From M3007 sp046160625 (GTDB taxonomy: Bacteria > Bacteroidota > Bacteroidia > Chitinophagales > Saprospiraceae), in assembly GCA_046160625.1 (NCBI GenBank), contig JBJXGZ010000082.1:69426-133425 (forward strand): a stretch of 64,000 nt of DNA. The letters run 5' to 3'. The notes under the pieces were generated by a model that was not told where the DNA came from, ran no database searches, and worked only from the letters and a program-made list of their open reading frames with translations. Both the position numbers and the translations under genes were made by a program. Below, in pieces: positions 25,531 to 35,490 of this stretch. Each line of letters begins with the position of its first letter. Position 1 is the stretch's first letter.

Positions 25531-26717
25531 TGAAGTTCGACTCTCTCACCGTAAAAGAACACCCCGAAAACCGCACGACGGCGCCGCATGTGTTGCCAAT
25601 CTATGCCACCTCGTCCTTTGATTTTGAGGACATCGATCAGGGCATCGAGATTTTCAAAAACATTGAAAGTGGCCACGCCTACAGTCGTTATGCCAATCCA
25701 ACAGTGGACACTGTGGCCGCTAAAATCGCTACATTGGAGTCTTATGGTATGGATATGAAAACCTGGGCAGTGATGACTTCGAGCGGAATGTCAGCCATAG
25801 CGACACTATTGTTAGGCACCTTAAAAAGTGGGGATAAAGTGCTGAGTCAGGGCAATTTGTACGGCGGCACCACTGAACTTCTGAAAGGGATTTTCAGTCA
25901 ATTTGGTATTGAAACGGTTTTTGCAGATTTGCGAAATTTGGAAGGTGTGGAAAGGTCTCTGCGAAATGACAAAGCCATCAAAATGCTCTATTGCGAGACA
26001 CCTGCCAACCCAACGCTGGCTTGCGTAGACATTGCCAAATTGGCAGATTTGGCGCATCGACATGGGGCATTGTGCGCTATTGACAATACGTTTGCGACGC
26101 CTGTTTTGCAGCAACCCTTTGCGCTGGGGGTAGATTATGTGATTCATTCCACGACAAAATATTTGAACGGCCACGGCAATTCCATCGCTGGGGTAGTGAT
26201 TGGCCGCGACCAGGAAACCATGCGCAAAGGCGTGTGGCGTGCCATGAAACTGGTGGGCACCAACTGCTCACCTTTTGAGGCCTGGTTGACCAACAATGGC
26301 CTGAAAACCCTTTCGCTGCGCATGGAGCGGCATTGTTCCAATGCGTTAAAAGTGGCTCATTTTTTGGAGCAACACCCTGCTGTTGAACGTGTAAATTATC
26401 CCGGACTTCAGTCACACCCCGATTACGCACTGGCTACGCGACAAATGAGGGGCGGTTACGGCGGGATGTTGAGCTTTGAACTTCGCGGCGGACTTGAAGC
26501 AGGTATTGCCTGCATGAACCGCATTCAATTTTGTTCGCTCGCACCAACCCTGGGTGATGTGGATACCCTTATCTTACACCCCGCTTCTTCGTCGCACTTA
26601 GCCGTGCCAAAGGAGATTCGGCTACAAAATGGAATTACGGATGGATTGGTGCGTGTTTCTGTAGGTATCGAAAATGTAACCGATATTGTGGCCGATTTGG
26701 AACAGGCCATTGGATAA
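25530..26717 (+). CDS. PLP-dependent Cys/Met metabolism enzyme (methionine gamma-lyase / cystathionine gamma-lyase type)
   Basis: A 395-aa fold-type I PLP enzyme of the trans-sulfuration family. Motifs in order: YSRYANPTVDTVAAKIATLE (~50-70), SSGMSAIATLLL (PLP phosphate region), YCETPANPTLACVDI, AIDNTFATP (Asp binding the pyridine nitrogen) and VIHSTTKYLNGHG with the PLP Lys at residue 210. It ends with the LAPTLGDVDTLILHPASSSH signature. It would cleave or exchange side chains of cysteine, homocysteine or methionine derivatives; which one cannot be told by eye. The start codon directly adjoins a 90-bp heptamer array, leaving no normal 5' leader. Confidence 0.9.
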   Translation: MKFDSLTVKEHPENRTTAPHVLPIYATSSFDFEDIDQGIEIFKNIESGHAYSRYANPTVDTVAAKIATLESYGMDMKTWAVMTSSGMSAIATLLLGTLKSGDKVLSQGNLYGGTTELLKGIFSQFGIETVFADLRNLEGVERSLRNDKAIKMLYCETPANPTLACVDIAKLADLAHRHGALCAIDNTFATPVLQQPFALGVDYVIHSTTKYLNGHGNSIAGVVIGRDQETMRKGVWRAMKLVGTNCSPFEAWLTNNGLKTLSLRMERHCSNALKVAHFLEQHPAVERVNYPGLQSHPDYALATRQMRGGYGGMLSFELRGGLEAGIACMNRIQFCSLAPTLGDVDTLILHPASSSHLAVPKEIRLQNGITDGLVRVSVGIENVTDIVADLEQAIG

Positions 26718-26757
26718 CCAAATCAACAACTCTCCAGATCACCATAAATTTTTGTTT

Positions 26758-27483
26758 ATGAAGCACTCACTTATCTTTCTCCTTGTCGCTGCGATGCTCG
26801 TAGCGTGCAAACCCCAAGACACTGTTTCGGCCCAAGAGTCGCCCACCGCGACTGCACCGAGCGGCACTGGAATCCTCATTAAATTGGAAACTGGCGCTTG
26901 TCGTGGCTATTGCCCGATGTACAAACTCACTTTTCGAACAGACGGCAGCCTGGAATACCTCGGCATCCGCAATGTTGAAAAAATTGGTCTGAAAACCATC
27001 CGACTCAACGCCGATGAATATGCCCTATTGCTAAAAGAAGTGAGAATGGCAGACCTGTGGCAATACCCTTCTGTAATCCCTAGTACTGTGGTGGATGCCC
27101 CTGTGCATACCTACACGGTTTTTGAAGGTTCAAAAACGCATTCGGTAAAAGGCACCGCAGACATACCCAAGCCAATCTTGGATCTGGAAACACGCATGCA
27201 GGATATCGTTGAGGCGCATGGCATCGCTGTCCGCAAAGGCGCCGAATGCAAAATTCCCGGCGACTTAACCGCCCAGGCAATCGTAAAATTCAAGATGGAC
27301 GTGAATGCCAAACAATTTTGCAACCAGTTCTCCGACATTAAGGTACGCACGGTACGCCATCTCTCTGAGGACAATACCTGGGTTATCGCGTACAATCCAA
27401 AGGAACTTACTGAAACCCAATTCATTGGTTTGCTCAAAGACATGGACGGCGTGCTGGAAGTGGAGCCGGACAAGCAGAATTAA
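26758..27483 (+). CDS. Lipoprotein, DUF6438-like
   Basis: A 241-aa lipoprotein from the ATG at 26758 (signal MKHSLIFLLVAAMLVAC, lipobox Cys 17). The domain at ~38-140 carries TGACRGYCPMYKLTFRTDGSLEYLG, the hallmark of the DUF6438 family of secreted Bacteroidota proteins. The C-terminal ~80 residues (IVKFKMDVNAKQFCNQF ... LLKDMDGVLEVEPDKQN) form a second small alpha/beta domain resembling a propeptide-inhibitor-like ferredoxin fold; that part is a guess. It follows the PLP enzyme by 40 bp and may share its transcript. Confidence 0.75.
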   Translation: MKHSLIFLLVAAMLVACKPQDTVSAQESPTATAPSGTGILIKLETGACRGYCPMYKLTFRTDGSLEYLGIRNVEKIGLKTIRLNADEYALLLKEVRMADLWQYPSVIPSTVVDAPVHTYTVFEGSKTHSVKGTADIPKPILDLETRMQDIVEAHGIAVRKGAECKIPGDLTAQAIVKFKMDVNAKQFCNQFSDIKVRTVRHLSEDNTWVIAYNPKELTETQFIGLLKDMDGVLEVEPDKQN

Positions 27484-27546
27484 GGTCATTGCGTCATTAA
27501 GTCATTAGGTCAATAACGCAATGACCTATTGACCTTAATGACTAAA
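27481..27546. repeat. Inverted repeat of GTCATTA-type units
   Basis: Overlapping inverted segments such as AGGTCATTGCGT / ACGCAATGACCT and TTAAGGTCA / TGACCTTAA, with short direct GTCATTA(A/G) units inside. They lie between the DUF6438 and GtrA genes and cover the first possible start of the latter. Confidence 0.75.
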
Positions 27547-27564
27547 ATGACGAAAATCATTTTC

Positions 27565-27945
27565 ATGTCTGATCTCCTTATCAAATTCATCAAATTTGGC
27601 ATTGTAGGCGTTTCTGGTATAGTAGTTGATTTTGGCACAACTTGGCTTTTAAAAGAGCAGTTGCGCCTGAACAAATACATCGCCAACAGCGCGGGATTTG
27701 CTTGCGCGGTAGTGAGCAACTATTTCCTCAACCGACTCTGGACCTTCCACAGCGCAGACCCTCATGTAGGGATTCAGTTTGCCAAATTCACGATTGTGGC
27801 GCTCATTGGCCTGGGCATGAACAACGCTATTATCTATTACCTTACAGAACGTCAGAGCGTAAAGTTTTATGCCTCCAAACTCGTGGCCACGGGTGTGGTG
27901 ATGCTTTGGAATTTTGGGGCGAATTACTTGTTTACATTTAAGTAG
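27565..27945 (+). CDS. GtrA family membrane protein
   Basis: A 126-aa protein with four predicted TM segments, matching the GtrA family: FIKFGIVGVSGIVVDFGTTWLL, NSAGFACAVVSNYFLNRLWTF, FAKFTIVALIGLGMNNAIIYYL and LVATGVVMLWNFGANYLFTFK. The NRLWTF and NFGANYLFTFK motifs are typical. Members help move polyprenyl-linked sugars across the inner membrane in cell-wall or O-antigen modification, but no glycosyltransferase lies alongside. The ATG at 27565 is chosen because earlier starts lie in the inverted repeat. Confidence 0.88.
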   Translation: MSDLLIKFIKFGIVGVSGIVVDFGTTWLLKEQLRLNKYIANSAGFACAVVSNYFLNRLWTFHSADPHVGIQFAKFTIVALIGLGMNNAIIYYLTERQSVKFYASKLVATGVVMLWNFGANYLFTFK

Positions 27946-27967
27946 AATAGGAGGGCTAAGAAAGGTG

Positions 27968-28102
27968 GGCACACTAATAGGGGGGGGACACGGATGGCAC
28001 GGATAAGACACGGATTTTCACGGATTGCCTCCAATTGGAGAAAAATCCGTGAAAATCCGTGTCTTATCCTTGCCATCCGTGTCCCCCCCCTATTAGTGTG
28101 CC
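27968..28102. repeat. 58-bp near-perfect inverted repeat of CACGGAT units
   Basis: Arms 27968-28025 and 28045-28102 match over 58 bp with a single mismatch. They hold a G8/C8 run and four CACGGAT-type units. The 19-nt spacer contains the perfect palindrome CTCCAATTGGAG (28030-28041). It lies between convergent genes and probably terminates both. Confidence 0.92.
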
Positions 28103-28114
28103 GCTATCCACTGC

Positions 28115-29857
28115 TTAATTGGCAAAAATCATCTGGCGCACATCCACCGTTTTCCCACCGATCATCAACGCATATGCAAAAGTTCCGCGCACCCCATAAC
28201 CGTGTGTGTAAAGCACCTCGTTCATTCCTTGCTGTAAAGTGACGGGGATGTTTTGAATGATTTTTCCTTGAAAATCACTGATTTGTATAAATGCCGATTG
28301 CGAAACAGCAGGCAATTCATTCACCCAAAAAGAAATCCAGGTCGCCTCGTCGAATGGATTGGGGCGGTTTTGGAAAAGCCGGATATTGGGTTCGGGCTCG
28401 CTGTTGCCTGGTTCTTCTGTATCCGAAAGCGTCGCAATCTTTTCAACCGAAAAAAGACTTTCGGCTCCCCAGGCATCCACAGCTGCTACGCTGACATAAA
28501 CAGGGCCACTTGGATTGCAAAACAACTCATCTGAGAACGCAGGCGAAAGGGTAAAAACAGTATCCCAATCGTTGCTGATGCTGCGTACTGCAACACGAAT
28601 GGTATGCGTGTCAATGGGCGAATCAAACGTGACCGTCAATTGGCTCCCCAGTCGTTTGGCCGTAAAATTGGGCGGTAGCGCCACACCTCTGGCCACGATT
28701 GCGAGCGCATTGCCATTGATGAGTGCATTGCGGGCGAGGTAGTTGAAGTCCACAAAAAACGAGTCAATCACGTTGTCTCCATCGGTGTCGGCGCCCAGAA
28801 CATCTTCGGAGGTATGCTGACGGTCCTCGTAGCCAGGGCCATTGCTGGCATCGCCGTGCTCGTTCGCGGAGGTAAAACGCATGGCGGCATAGCCGTGCTC
28901 CCGGAAAGGAATATGATCGCCGCCTCGACCAGTGCGGTCTTCAGGACTCATAATGCGCACATTCATAGGCACTTGCGCTGTGGGAAGCAGGTTTTCCTGA
29001 TATTGAAGTTTGATGAACCGAGCCAGTTGTTTATTTCTTGAATTGAAACTTCCCGAGGAAAAAAGCCGCACACTGGTAGAATCTACATCATTCAAACCAG
29101 GGCAGGAAGGAGGCGAGGAAGTCTCCCCACATAGGATGCCACCGATCACGTCGTTGTTCAAAACGGCGTGGAGCGGGATGTTTTTTTGCTGAATATAATC
29201 CGCAAAAGCTTCGGCGCCCAGCAGGCCCTGCTCCTCGGCGATGGTGGCCATAAATACCACCGTGTTGGCAAACTGATAGCGCGACATCACGCGCGCGAGT
29301 TCGAGCACAAGGGCGGTGCCCGTGGCGTTGTCTTCTACGCCTTCGGCAAGGCAAGCCACGTCGCAAAGTACATCGCAACGGCTGTCAATATGACCTTCCA
29401 CCAGCACGACTCCACTGGCCGGGTCGCTTCCGGGAAGTACGGCGAATATATTTCGGTGTTGGTTTACACCACAAATAGCCAGATCAAATTGGAGATAGGA
29501 AGGAATGAGCCTGCCGTTATTGACTGCGCTGAATTCCGCAAACTTTTGGTGTGTCCAACGCCTTGCCGCGCCGATACCCGTGGTAGCAGAAAGCGTGTCG
29601 CTGCCCGAATTGCGGGTGCCGAATTCGCTGAGTCGGAGGATATAGGCTTTGAGGCTGTCGGGAGAGATATTTGCCTGCAATTGGGCGGCCAATTCAGTTG
29701 GGAGTAGCGGGGTGGTAGTGGCAGGGGTATAGTCGCCGGGGTTGTAATTGCCGAGCAGGATTTGCTCGGCGAGGGGCGTGGTGGAGAGGATGTTGGTTTG
29801 GGCGTGGGTAGTCGCAAATTGGAGAATTGCGGCAGTGACGAGGAAAAGTTTATTCAT
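28115..29857 (-). CDS. Secreted M28-family aminopeptidase-like protein with T9SS tail
   Basis: A 580-aa protein; the ATG at 29857 gives the signal peptide MNKLFLVTAAILQFATTHAQ. The zinc peptidase domain (~110-390) shows M28 motifs: VEGHIDSRCD with the His/Asp ligands, GVEDNATGTALVLELARVM with the bridging Asp, ATIAEEQGLLGAEAFADYI with the catalytic Glu pair, a VLNNDVIGG segment and GDHIPFREHGYAAMRF with the final His. An FnIII-like domain follows, then a C-terminal T9SS domain (IRLFQNRPNPFDEATWISF ... DVRQMIFAN). It is expected to be a secreted exopeptidase. It is divergent from the M43 gene across the repeat at 29889. Confidence 0.9.
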   Translation of the reverse strand: MNKLFLVTAAILQFATTHAQTNILSTTPLAEQILLGNYNPGDYTPATTTPLLPTELAAQLQANISPDSLKAYILRLSEFGTRNSGSDTLSATTGIGAARRWTHQKFAEFSAVNNGRLIPSYLQFDLAICGVNQHRNIFAVLPGSDPASGVVLVEGHIDSRCDVLCDVACLAEGVEDNATGTALVLELARVMSRYQFANTVVFMATIAEEQGLLGAEAFADYIQQKNIPLHAVLNNDVIGGILCGETSSPPSCPGLNDVDSTSVRLFSSGSFNSRNKQLARFIKLQYQENLLPTAQVPMNVRIMSPEDRTGRGGDHIPFREHGYAAMRFTSANEHGDASNGPGYEDRQHTSEDVLGADTDGDNVIDSFFVDFNYLARNALINGNALAIVARGVALPPNFTAKRLGSQLTVTFDSPIDTHTIRVAVRSISNDWDTVFTLSPAFSDELFCNPSGPVYVSVAAVDAWGAESLFSVEKIATLSDTEEPGNSEPEPNIRLFQNRPNPFDEATWISFWVNELPAVSQSAFIQISDFQGKIIQNIPVTLQQGMNEVLYTHGYGVRGTFAYALMIGGKTVDVRQMIFAN

Positions 29858-29888
29858 GGCGGGTTGATTGATTTCGACAGAATATTTT

Positions 29889-29971
29889 TTTTGACAGGAT
29901 TTACAGGATGAACAGGATGTGTGACGTCGAATTGTCGGCGAAGCCGACATATCCTGTAAATCCTGTCAAAA
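29889..29971. repeat. Inverted repeat of ACAGGAT units, related to 7023-7174
   Basis: Arms 29889-29909 and 29951-29971 are perfect over 21 bp. The loop contains GTCGGCGAAGCCGAC, the reverse complement of the element in the 7023-7174 repeat. It lies between two divergent peptidase genes, where a terminator role is not expected. Confidence 0.9.
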
Positions 29972-30105
29972 TTAACCCTTGTTGCCATTAGTTGAACACT
30001 CAACCAACAAACAACATTATTTTCTGACAAAATTAGTCATTGTCTCAATGTATATCCGACGGAAAGCACTTACACGATATATTTGGGGCAATTATTTCCA
30101 AATGT

Positions 30106-33100
30106 ATGAAACACATCTACTTCGCCGCACTTTTCCTTTCCTGTTATTTCCAAATTGAAAACACGCTTTCGCAAACCTCTGGCGCTCCCTGTGGGGTTGA
30201 TTACTGGCTGGAAAAATCCTTGCAGGATCCAGTTCTTTTTCAAAAACACGAGGAATATGAAAAGGGTATCCTTCAGGTTTTTGAACAGCAAAAAACATCG
30301 CCGGACCAGTCAGGAATGGTCAAAACAATCCCCGTCGTTGTCCACATTGTCCACGATGGCGGGGCTGAAAACCTTTCCGACGCACAAGCCCAACAAGCCA
30401 TTTCCTGGCTCAATCAAGCCCTCGCCAACCAAGGATACTTTGACCGGGGCAGCGGCGCCGATTGTGGTATTCAACTTTGTTTCGCACAGCGCACGCCCGA
30501 CGGACAAGTGACCAACGGCATCACCCGCAACCAAAGTCCGCTCACTGTGATGCAGATGGAAACCCAGGACCATCTTGTAAAAAACATAAACCGCTGGAAG
30601 CCCAAGGATTATGTGAACATCTGGGTCGTTCGCAGCATTTGCTCCAGCAATTACGGCTGCAATGTATATGGCTATTCCAATTATCCTTCCTCACATGGCT
30701 CCAACTCAGATGGCATCATGATAGAAGCCGCATTTGTGACGGATCCTGAAAAAGTCAGCGGTCTCGCGCACGAACTGGGGCACTACCTTGGCCTCTACCA
30801 TACTTTTGAAGGCGGCTGCAACAATAATAACTGCCTGACCCAGGGCGACCGCATCTGCGATACTCCTCCCGACCAAAGCACCGCCTCCCTGCCTTGTACG
30901 GAAACCTTCAGTTCCTGTGCCACCGATACCCAATCGGGGCCGTTCTCTTCGGATCAGCCAGACATGACCCAAAATTTTCTGGACTATGGACTCCTCGCTT
31001 GTTTTCACGACTACACGCCAGATCAGGCGACTCGTATGAACGCCACGCTGGATGGAATTCGGAAAAGTCTGCAGGAATCAAAAGGGTGTTTGCCGCCCTG
31101 TCCTGCGCCTACGGTAGCAGGGTTCACAGCCAATGTGACGACGATTGCTGTGGGCGGTACGGTGAATTTCAGCAATACCAGTCAAAACGCAGGCTCCTAT
31201 CAGTGGACGGTAAATAGCATTCCATTCGGGAATCAGGCCAATGCGAGCTATACCTTTTTAGCACCAGGAACATACACCATCCGGCTGAAAGCGCAGCCCT
31301 CGAACAGCACCCTTTGCGATCCGGATGATTTTCAATTGACGATTCAGGTGTATTGTTCGGTGACGGCTTCTTTTACGCTGAGCGAATTCGCGCCTGATCA
31401 AGACGAGACCATCACCATAACCAACACAAGCCAAAACGCCACCCAAATGGAGTGGTTCGTCAACGGCGTGAGCCAAGGTCCTACCCTGGATTCCATCTCG
31501 TTCAGCGCAGCCGGGGCGTACGAAATCCGTTTGGTAACCAGCAATGGAACATGCATGGCCACGGCCAAGGACTCGGTTTATGTGCAAGGCGTTTGTGTGC
31601 AAAAAACGTTTGATGTTTATGTTCACACGGACTATGAAGTGAACTTTACGAGAAGCAGCATTACTACGCTTACCGATGGAAATATGCTGCTTGCTTGTAC
31701 TGGAAGGCGGTTTGTAATAACCGGCGACCAATCCCCATTATTAGTAAAAATGAAACCAAATGGTCAGATCGTTTGGGCAAAGGAAGTTGGGTTTGATTCC
31801 ACATTAGTGTCAGTCGCTGTGGTTCGAGCCACCCCAGATGGCGGGTTTGTGGCCTTTTTCAATGAAAACGATTGGTCGGTAAGCGTAGATAGTCAGAAAT
31901 TATTTTTGGTGAAATATTCGGCCAATGGGATGGAATTATGGTCTCAAAAAATATCTAAAGTTAACAACTCTTTTTTAGAATTAACTGCCTTGGTCAATCC
32001 TGATGGAAGCACAATAGTCCTCACGCCATATTTGACAAAATTTAGTTCAACTGGTACTGCGCTTTGGACAAAAAACTATAAAGCGTTATACCAGCTTGCC
32101 CCCTACCCGGATGGTGGATTTTTGGCTTTGGAATCAAATACTGTCCTGCGGTTTGACGAGATGGGGAACTTAATATGGCGTCGAGTGATAGCGGCTTCCA
32201 CCAGCACTCAGCCCAAAAATTTGCTCGCAATGCCTGACGGGAACATTTTCGTATCAGGATGTGTAGCAGGCACGCCACTAGCCTTATGCAAAGGCTTGAT
32301 GGTCAAATTGAATCCTGACGGCGAAACGATCTGGGCGAAGCATTATCGGCAAATTCCAGTCTCTACTTATCGCTTCGAGGCCATGACGCAATCTGCAAAT
32401 GGCAACCTGACCATTGGGGGTTACGCTATAGCTGACAACCCAGGCCCTGGAGGTCTTATTAATTACCATTTAATGCTGGAATTGGATTTGGACGGCAATA
32501 TTGTTTGGAGCCGCCATCGTCCAAACGGATTCCAAGTTAATGAAATCACTGGTTTGCCAGCAGGAGGGGTCGCCGTCGTGGGTAATGGTTTAAGGATACT
32601 TAAAACAGACCCCTTGGGCCAAACGGGCGGTTGCCCGGAAGTGCCACTTGAAATCCTGACTTTTGACCTTCCGATTACCAATACCCTTGAAAACGTAGTC
32701 ATTGAAGATACAACTTTATTGATAACGCCCGTTGCATTACCAGGCACAGCACTGAATTGGGATATAGATACCTTATGCACACCCATGTGCCAAATATCCT
32801 TCGAAATCTGTAACAACAACCTCGATGACGACGGCGATGGCCTCTTCGATTGCCTGGATGCTGATTGCGATTGCACCGAGGATCAATGCTCGCCACAACA
32901 GGCCAATCTTTGGTATTTTGGACACAAGGCAGGCCTGGATTTCAGCACCGAGCCGCCCACGGTGCTTTCCGATGGGATGTGCTCAACCAACTACATTTCT
33001 TCGACCATGTCCGATTCAAAAGGTAATCTCTTGTTCTATACTGATGGTACTAATGTCTACAACCGCTTTCACCAGCCCATGCCCAATGGAAACATTCAGT

Positions 33101-35490
33101 TCGGTGGAAAATCTATCATTGTTCCGCATCCGAGCGAGCCGGGTTTGTATTATTTGGTATTGTCATCACTTTTGGGCGGCATTCGGATTTATACGGTTGA
33201 CATGAGTTTGGATGATGGGCGCGGGGATGTGGCAGATGCCCTACTGGTTGCCTTTACCAGCGGTTTGGCTGTTACGAAAGCTTGTTCTTTCAATGGGTAT
33301 TGGGTGCTAACACGCAAGCCAAGCAATGGCACTGCCCTTGAAGATTTTTGGGCATTCAAAATTGATGAGGACGGCTTGAGCAATGATATAGTCTATAGCA
33401 ATGTTGGGCAAGCAGTGGACCTGGTTGAACATTTAAAAATCTCTCCTGATGGGAAACGCATCGCTTGTTCGTACGAAACTGATGGAAAATACTATTTGTC
33501 AATGTATGATTTTGATCCCTACAACACTGGTATCGTTTCTAACCCGCGCGTTTTGAATATAAACCCGCATCCTTTATTCCTTTACGGGGTTGAATTTTCC
33601 CCCAATAGCCGCTACCTATATGCTTCAGGAGAATTTGCAGACAATGCCAATGTGGTGCAATTTGACCTGGAGGCCGGGGATATTAATGCCATCAGCAATT
33701 CAATGACCGTCATAGAAAGTCAGGCCAACATTGCCACAGGTGGATTTTTACAACTGGCACCCAATGGTAAAATTTATGTCCCAATCTTAGTATTTGCCAA
33801 TACCCCATTCCTGGATGTGATCCATTCACCCAATAAACCTGGCACTGCTTGTCAATACCAAAAAAAGGGTGTCGATCTCGGCCCTACCGGCGCGGTATGG
33901 GGAGGCCTGTGCAACGTTATTTCCAGTTATCTCAATGTGCCGTACATCGCATTCCCCAACGATGCACCTGACACTATTTGTCAATTGAATGCGCCCATTT
34001 TTTATCAGATACCAAATGTGCAATGCAAGGTGGATTCCATCACCTGGATAACAGAAAATCTAAACACCCAAATCCAGCCCAACTACCAATACGCCACTAT
34101 TCGCTACCTCACGCCCGGCACTGGACGGCTCATCGTGACTGCACACACGCCTTGTGGAAGCTCCTCCGATACCCTTGAAGTGCTCGTAGTCCCGCCACTC
34201 AACAAAACTCTAGACCTGGGCCCTGATCTTGTCGTGTGCGACAATGGCGTGTTTTCCTTCAATGCCGGGAGCGGTTTCACCCGCTACTTGTGGAGCGATG
34301 GCACGGCAGATTCCACCGTCACTACCCTATTCCCCGGAAAATATTGGGTAAATGTCTGGGACCTCTGTGGAAACCATCAATCTGACACTATCACGGTCAG
34401 TATCGCCCCAAACTCCGTGCTTGACCTGGGCCCAGACTTGCCGCAACAGTGCTCTGGCACCTCAAGCACTTACCAACGCCCGGCCAATTTCGAGTCGTGG
34501 CGGTGGTCGCCCGAGGATTTTCTCAGTTGCACGGATTGTCCCAGCGTAACGGTTTCACCAACAGTAAGCGCCACTTGGGTAATCATTGGGCAAACCCCTG
34601 AAGGCTGCATTTCGGTAGACACCCTGCGCGCCACCATCCGCGATACCTTGCTTTTCAGTCTCGACACCAGTGTGTGTGTAGGACAAACCCTGACCGTTTT
34701 GGGTGTACAATTGCCCGCCGACACCACGGCGCAATTTTTCCTGCCCACTTTAGGGGCTGGTTGCGATACGATCCTGACCGTGAATGTTTTAGGTATTGAA
34801 AACTCGGCTTCAGAACTGGAGGTCACCATTTGTTCCAATGCCTTTTTTGAGTACAATGGAACAATGCTACCCGTTGACACGGTGGCGATTTTTCAGTTAG
34901 CCAGTTCGCTTTCCTGCGATTCGGTCGTCACCGTAACGGTCAACTCGCATCCGCCCCTGAGCCTTACATTGCCGATGGACACGACCATTCACATTGGAGC
35001 ATCGGTGCTTCTGGAAGCCGAACTGATTGGAACTGTAACACTTGATTTCGTGTGGTCGCCCTCTGAGGGTTTGAGTTGCATTGACTGCCTCGACCCGCTT
35101 GCCAGTCCCTTGGACACGATCACCTACACGCTTGCTGTAACTGACCAAAACGGCTGCACGGTACAAGAAAGCGTCACAGTTCGCGTAAACGAAGAGTGCC
35201 GGGTACGGATTCCGAACGCCTTTACGCCCAACGGTGATGCTGCGAACGACCGCTTCCGACCCATTACCGATCCCTGTGTGCGAACAGTGCGACTTTGGAA
35301 AATCCTGAACCGCTGGGGAGAAACCGTATTCACCCAGATCAATTTCCCTTCAACCGACTCCGAACTGGGCTGGGATGGGATTTGGAAGGGCAAACCACAC
35401 CCATCAGATGTGCTGATCTGGGTGGCCGAGTTTGAGTATTTTGACGGGAGAAGGGAATCGAGAAAGGGGGAAGTGACATTGGTAAGGTAG
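30106..35490 (+). CDS. Large secreted M43-type metallopeptidase with PKD, propeller and gliding-motility C-terminal domains
   Basis: A 1794-aa protein (ATG at 30106; signal MKHIYFAALFLSCYF). The peptidase domain (~60-330) has HELGHYLGLYH at residues 222-232, the zinc site of M43 cytophagalysin-type enzymes. Two PKD domains follow (~345-515), then a delta-60/propeller-like region (~520-870) with repeated DGGF segments. Next come an acidic calcium-loop motif (NNNLDDDGDGLFDCLDADCDC, ~905-925) and a second propeller-like region (~930-1290). Ig-like modules with GAGCDTI/SSLSCDSV are followed by a gliding-motility-associated C-terminal domain (VRIPNAFTPNGDAANDRF ... NRWGE). TATATTTG at 30078-30085 is a possible -7 box. 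It is a likely surface or secreted protease. Confidence 0.9.
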   Translation: MKHIYFAALFLSCYFQIENTLSQTSGAPCGVDYWLEKSLQDPVLFQKHEEYEKGILQVFEQQKTSPDQSGMVKTIPVVVHIVHDGGAENLSDAQAQQAISWLNQALANQGYFDRGSGADCGIQLCFAQRTPDGQVTNGITRNQSPLTVMQMETQDHLVKNINRWKPKDYVNIWVVRSICSSNYGCNVYGYSNYPSSHGSNSDGIMIEAAFVTDPEKVSGLAHELGHYLGLYHTFEGGCNNNNCLTQGDRICDTPPDQSTASLPCTETFSSCATDTQSGPFSSDQPDMTQNFLDYGLLACFHDYTPDQATRMNATLDGIRKSLQESKGCLPPCPAPTVAGFTANVTTIAVGGTVNFSNTSQNAGSYQWTVNSIPFGNQANASYTFLAPGTYTIRLKAQPSNSTLCDPDDFQLTIQVYCSVTASFTLSEFAPDQDETITITNTSQNATQMEWFVNGVSQGPTLDSISFSAAGAYEIRLVTSNGTCMATAKDSVYVQGVCVQKTFDVYVHTDYEVNFTRSSITTLTDGNMLLACTGRRFVITGDQSPLLVKMKPNGQIVWAKEVGFDSTLVSVAVVRATPDGGFVAFFNENDWSVSVDSQKLFLVKYSANGMELWSQKISKVNNSFLELTALVNPDGSTIVLTPYLTKFSSTGTALWTKNYKALYQLAPYPDGGFLALESNTVLRFDEMGNLIWRRVIAASTSTQPKNLLAMPDGNIFVSGCVAGTPLALCKGLMVKLNPDGETIWAKHYRQIPVSTYRFEAMTQSANGNLTIGGYAIADNPGPGGLINYHLMLELDLDGNIVWSRHRPNGFQVNEITGLPAGGVAVVGNGLRILKTDPLGQTGGCPEVPLEILTFDLPITNTLENVVIEDTTLLITPVALPGTALNWDIDTLCTPMCQISFEICNNNLDDDGDGLFDCLDADCDCTEDQCSPQQANLWYFGHKAGLDFSTEPPTVLSDGMCSTNYISSTMSDSKGNLLFYTDGTNVYNRFHQPMPNGNIQFGGKSIIVPHPSEPGLYYLVLSSLLGGIRIYTVDMSLDDGRGDVADALLVAFTSGLAVTKACSFNGYWVLTRKPSNGTALEDFWAFKIDEDGLSNDIVYSNVGQAVDLVEHLKISPDGKRIACSYETDGKYYLSMYDFDPYNTGIVSNPRVLNINPHPLFLYGVEFSPNSRYLYASGEFADNANVVQFDLEAGDINAISNSMTVIESQANIATGGFLQLAPNGKIYVPILVFANTPFLDVIHSPNKPGTACQYQKKGVDLGPTGAVWGGLCNVISSYLNVPYIAFPNDAPDTICQLNAPIFYQIPNVQCKVDSITWITENLNTQIQPNYQYATIRYLTPGTGRLIVTAHTPCGSSSDTLEVLVVPPLNKTLDLGPDLVVCDNGVFSFNAGSGFTRYLWSDGTADSTVTTLFPGKYWVNVWDLCGNHQSDTITVSIAPNSVLDLGPDLPQQCSGTSSTYQRPANFESWRWSPEDFLSCTDCPSVTVSPTVSATWVIIGQTPEGCISVDTLRATIRDTLLFSLDTSVCVGQTLTVLGVQLPADTTAQFFLPTLGAGCDTILTVNVLGIENSASELEVTICSNAFFEYNGTMLPVDTVAIFQLASSLSCDSVVTVTVNSHPPLSLTLPMDTTIHIGASVLLEAELIGTVTLDFVWSPSEGLSCIDCLDPLASPLDTITYTLAVTDQNGCTVQESVTVRVNEECRVRIPNAFTPNGDAANDRFRPITDPCVRTVRLWKILNRWGETVFTQINFPSTDSELGWDGIWKGKPHPSDVLIWVAEFEYFDGRRESRKGEVTLVR

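Noticed and set aside
28026..28044. Transposon end or integration site
   Set aside because: No transposase or flanking target duplication was found; the hairpin fits the short-unit class seen elsewhere in the window.
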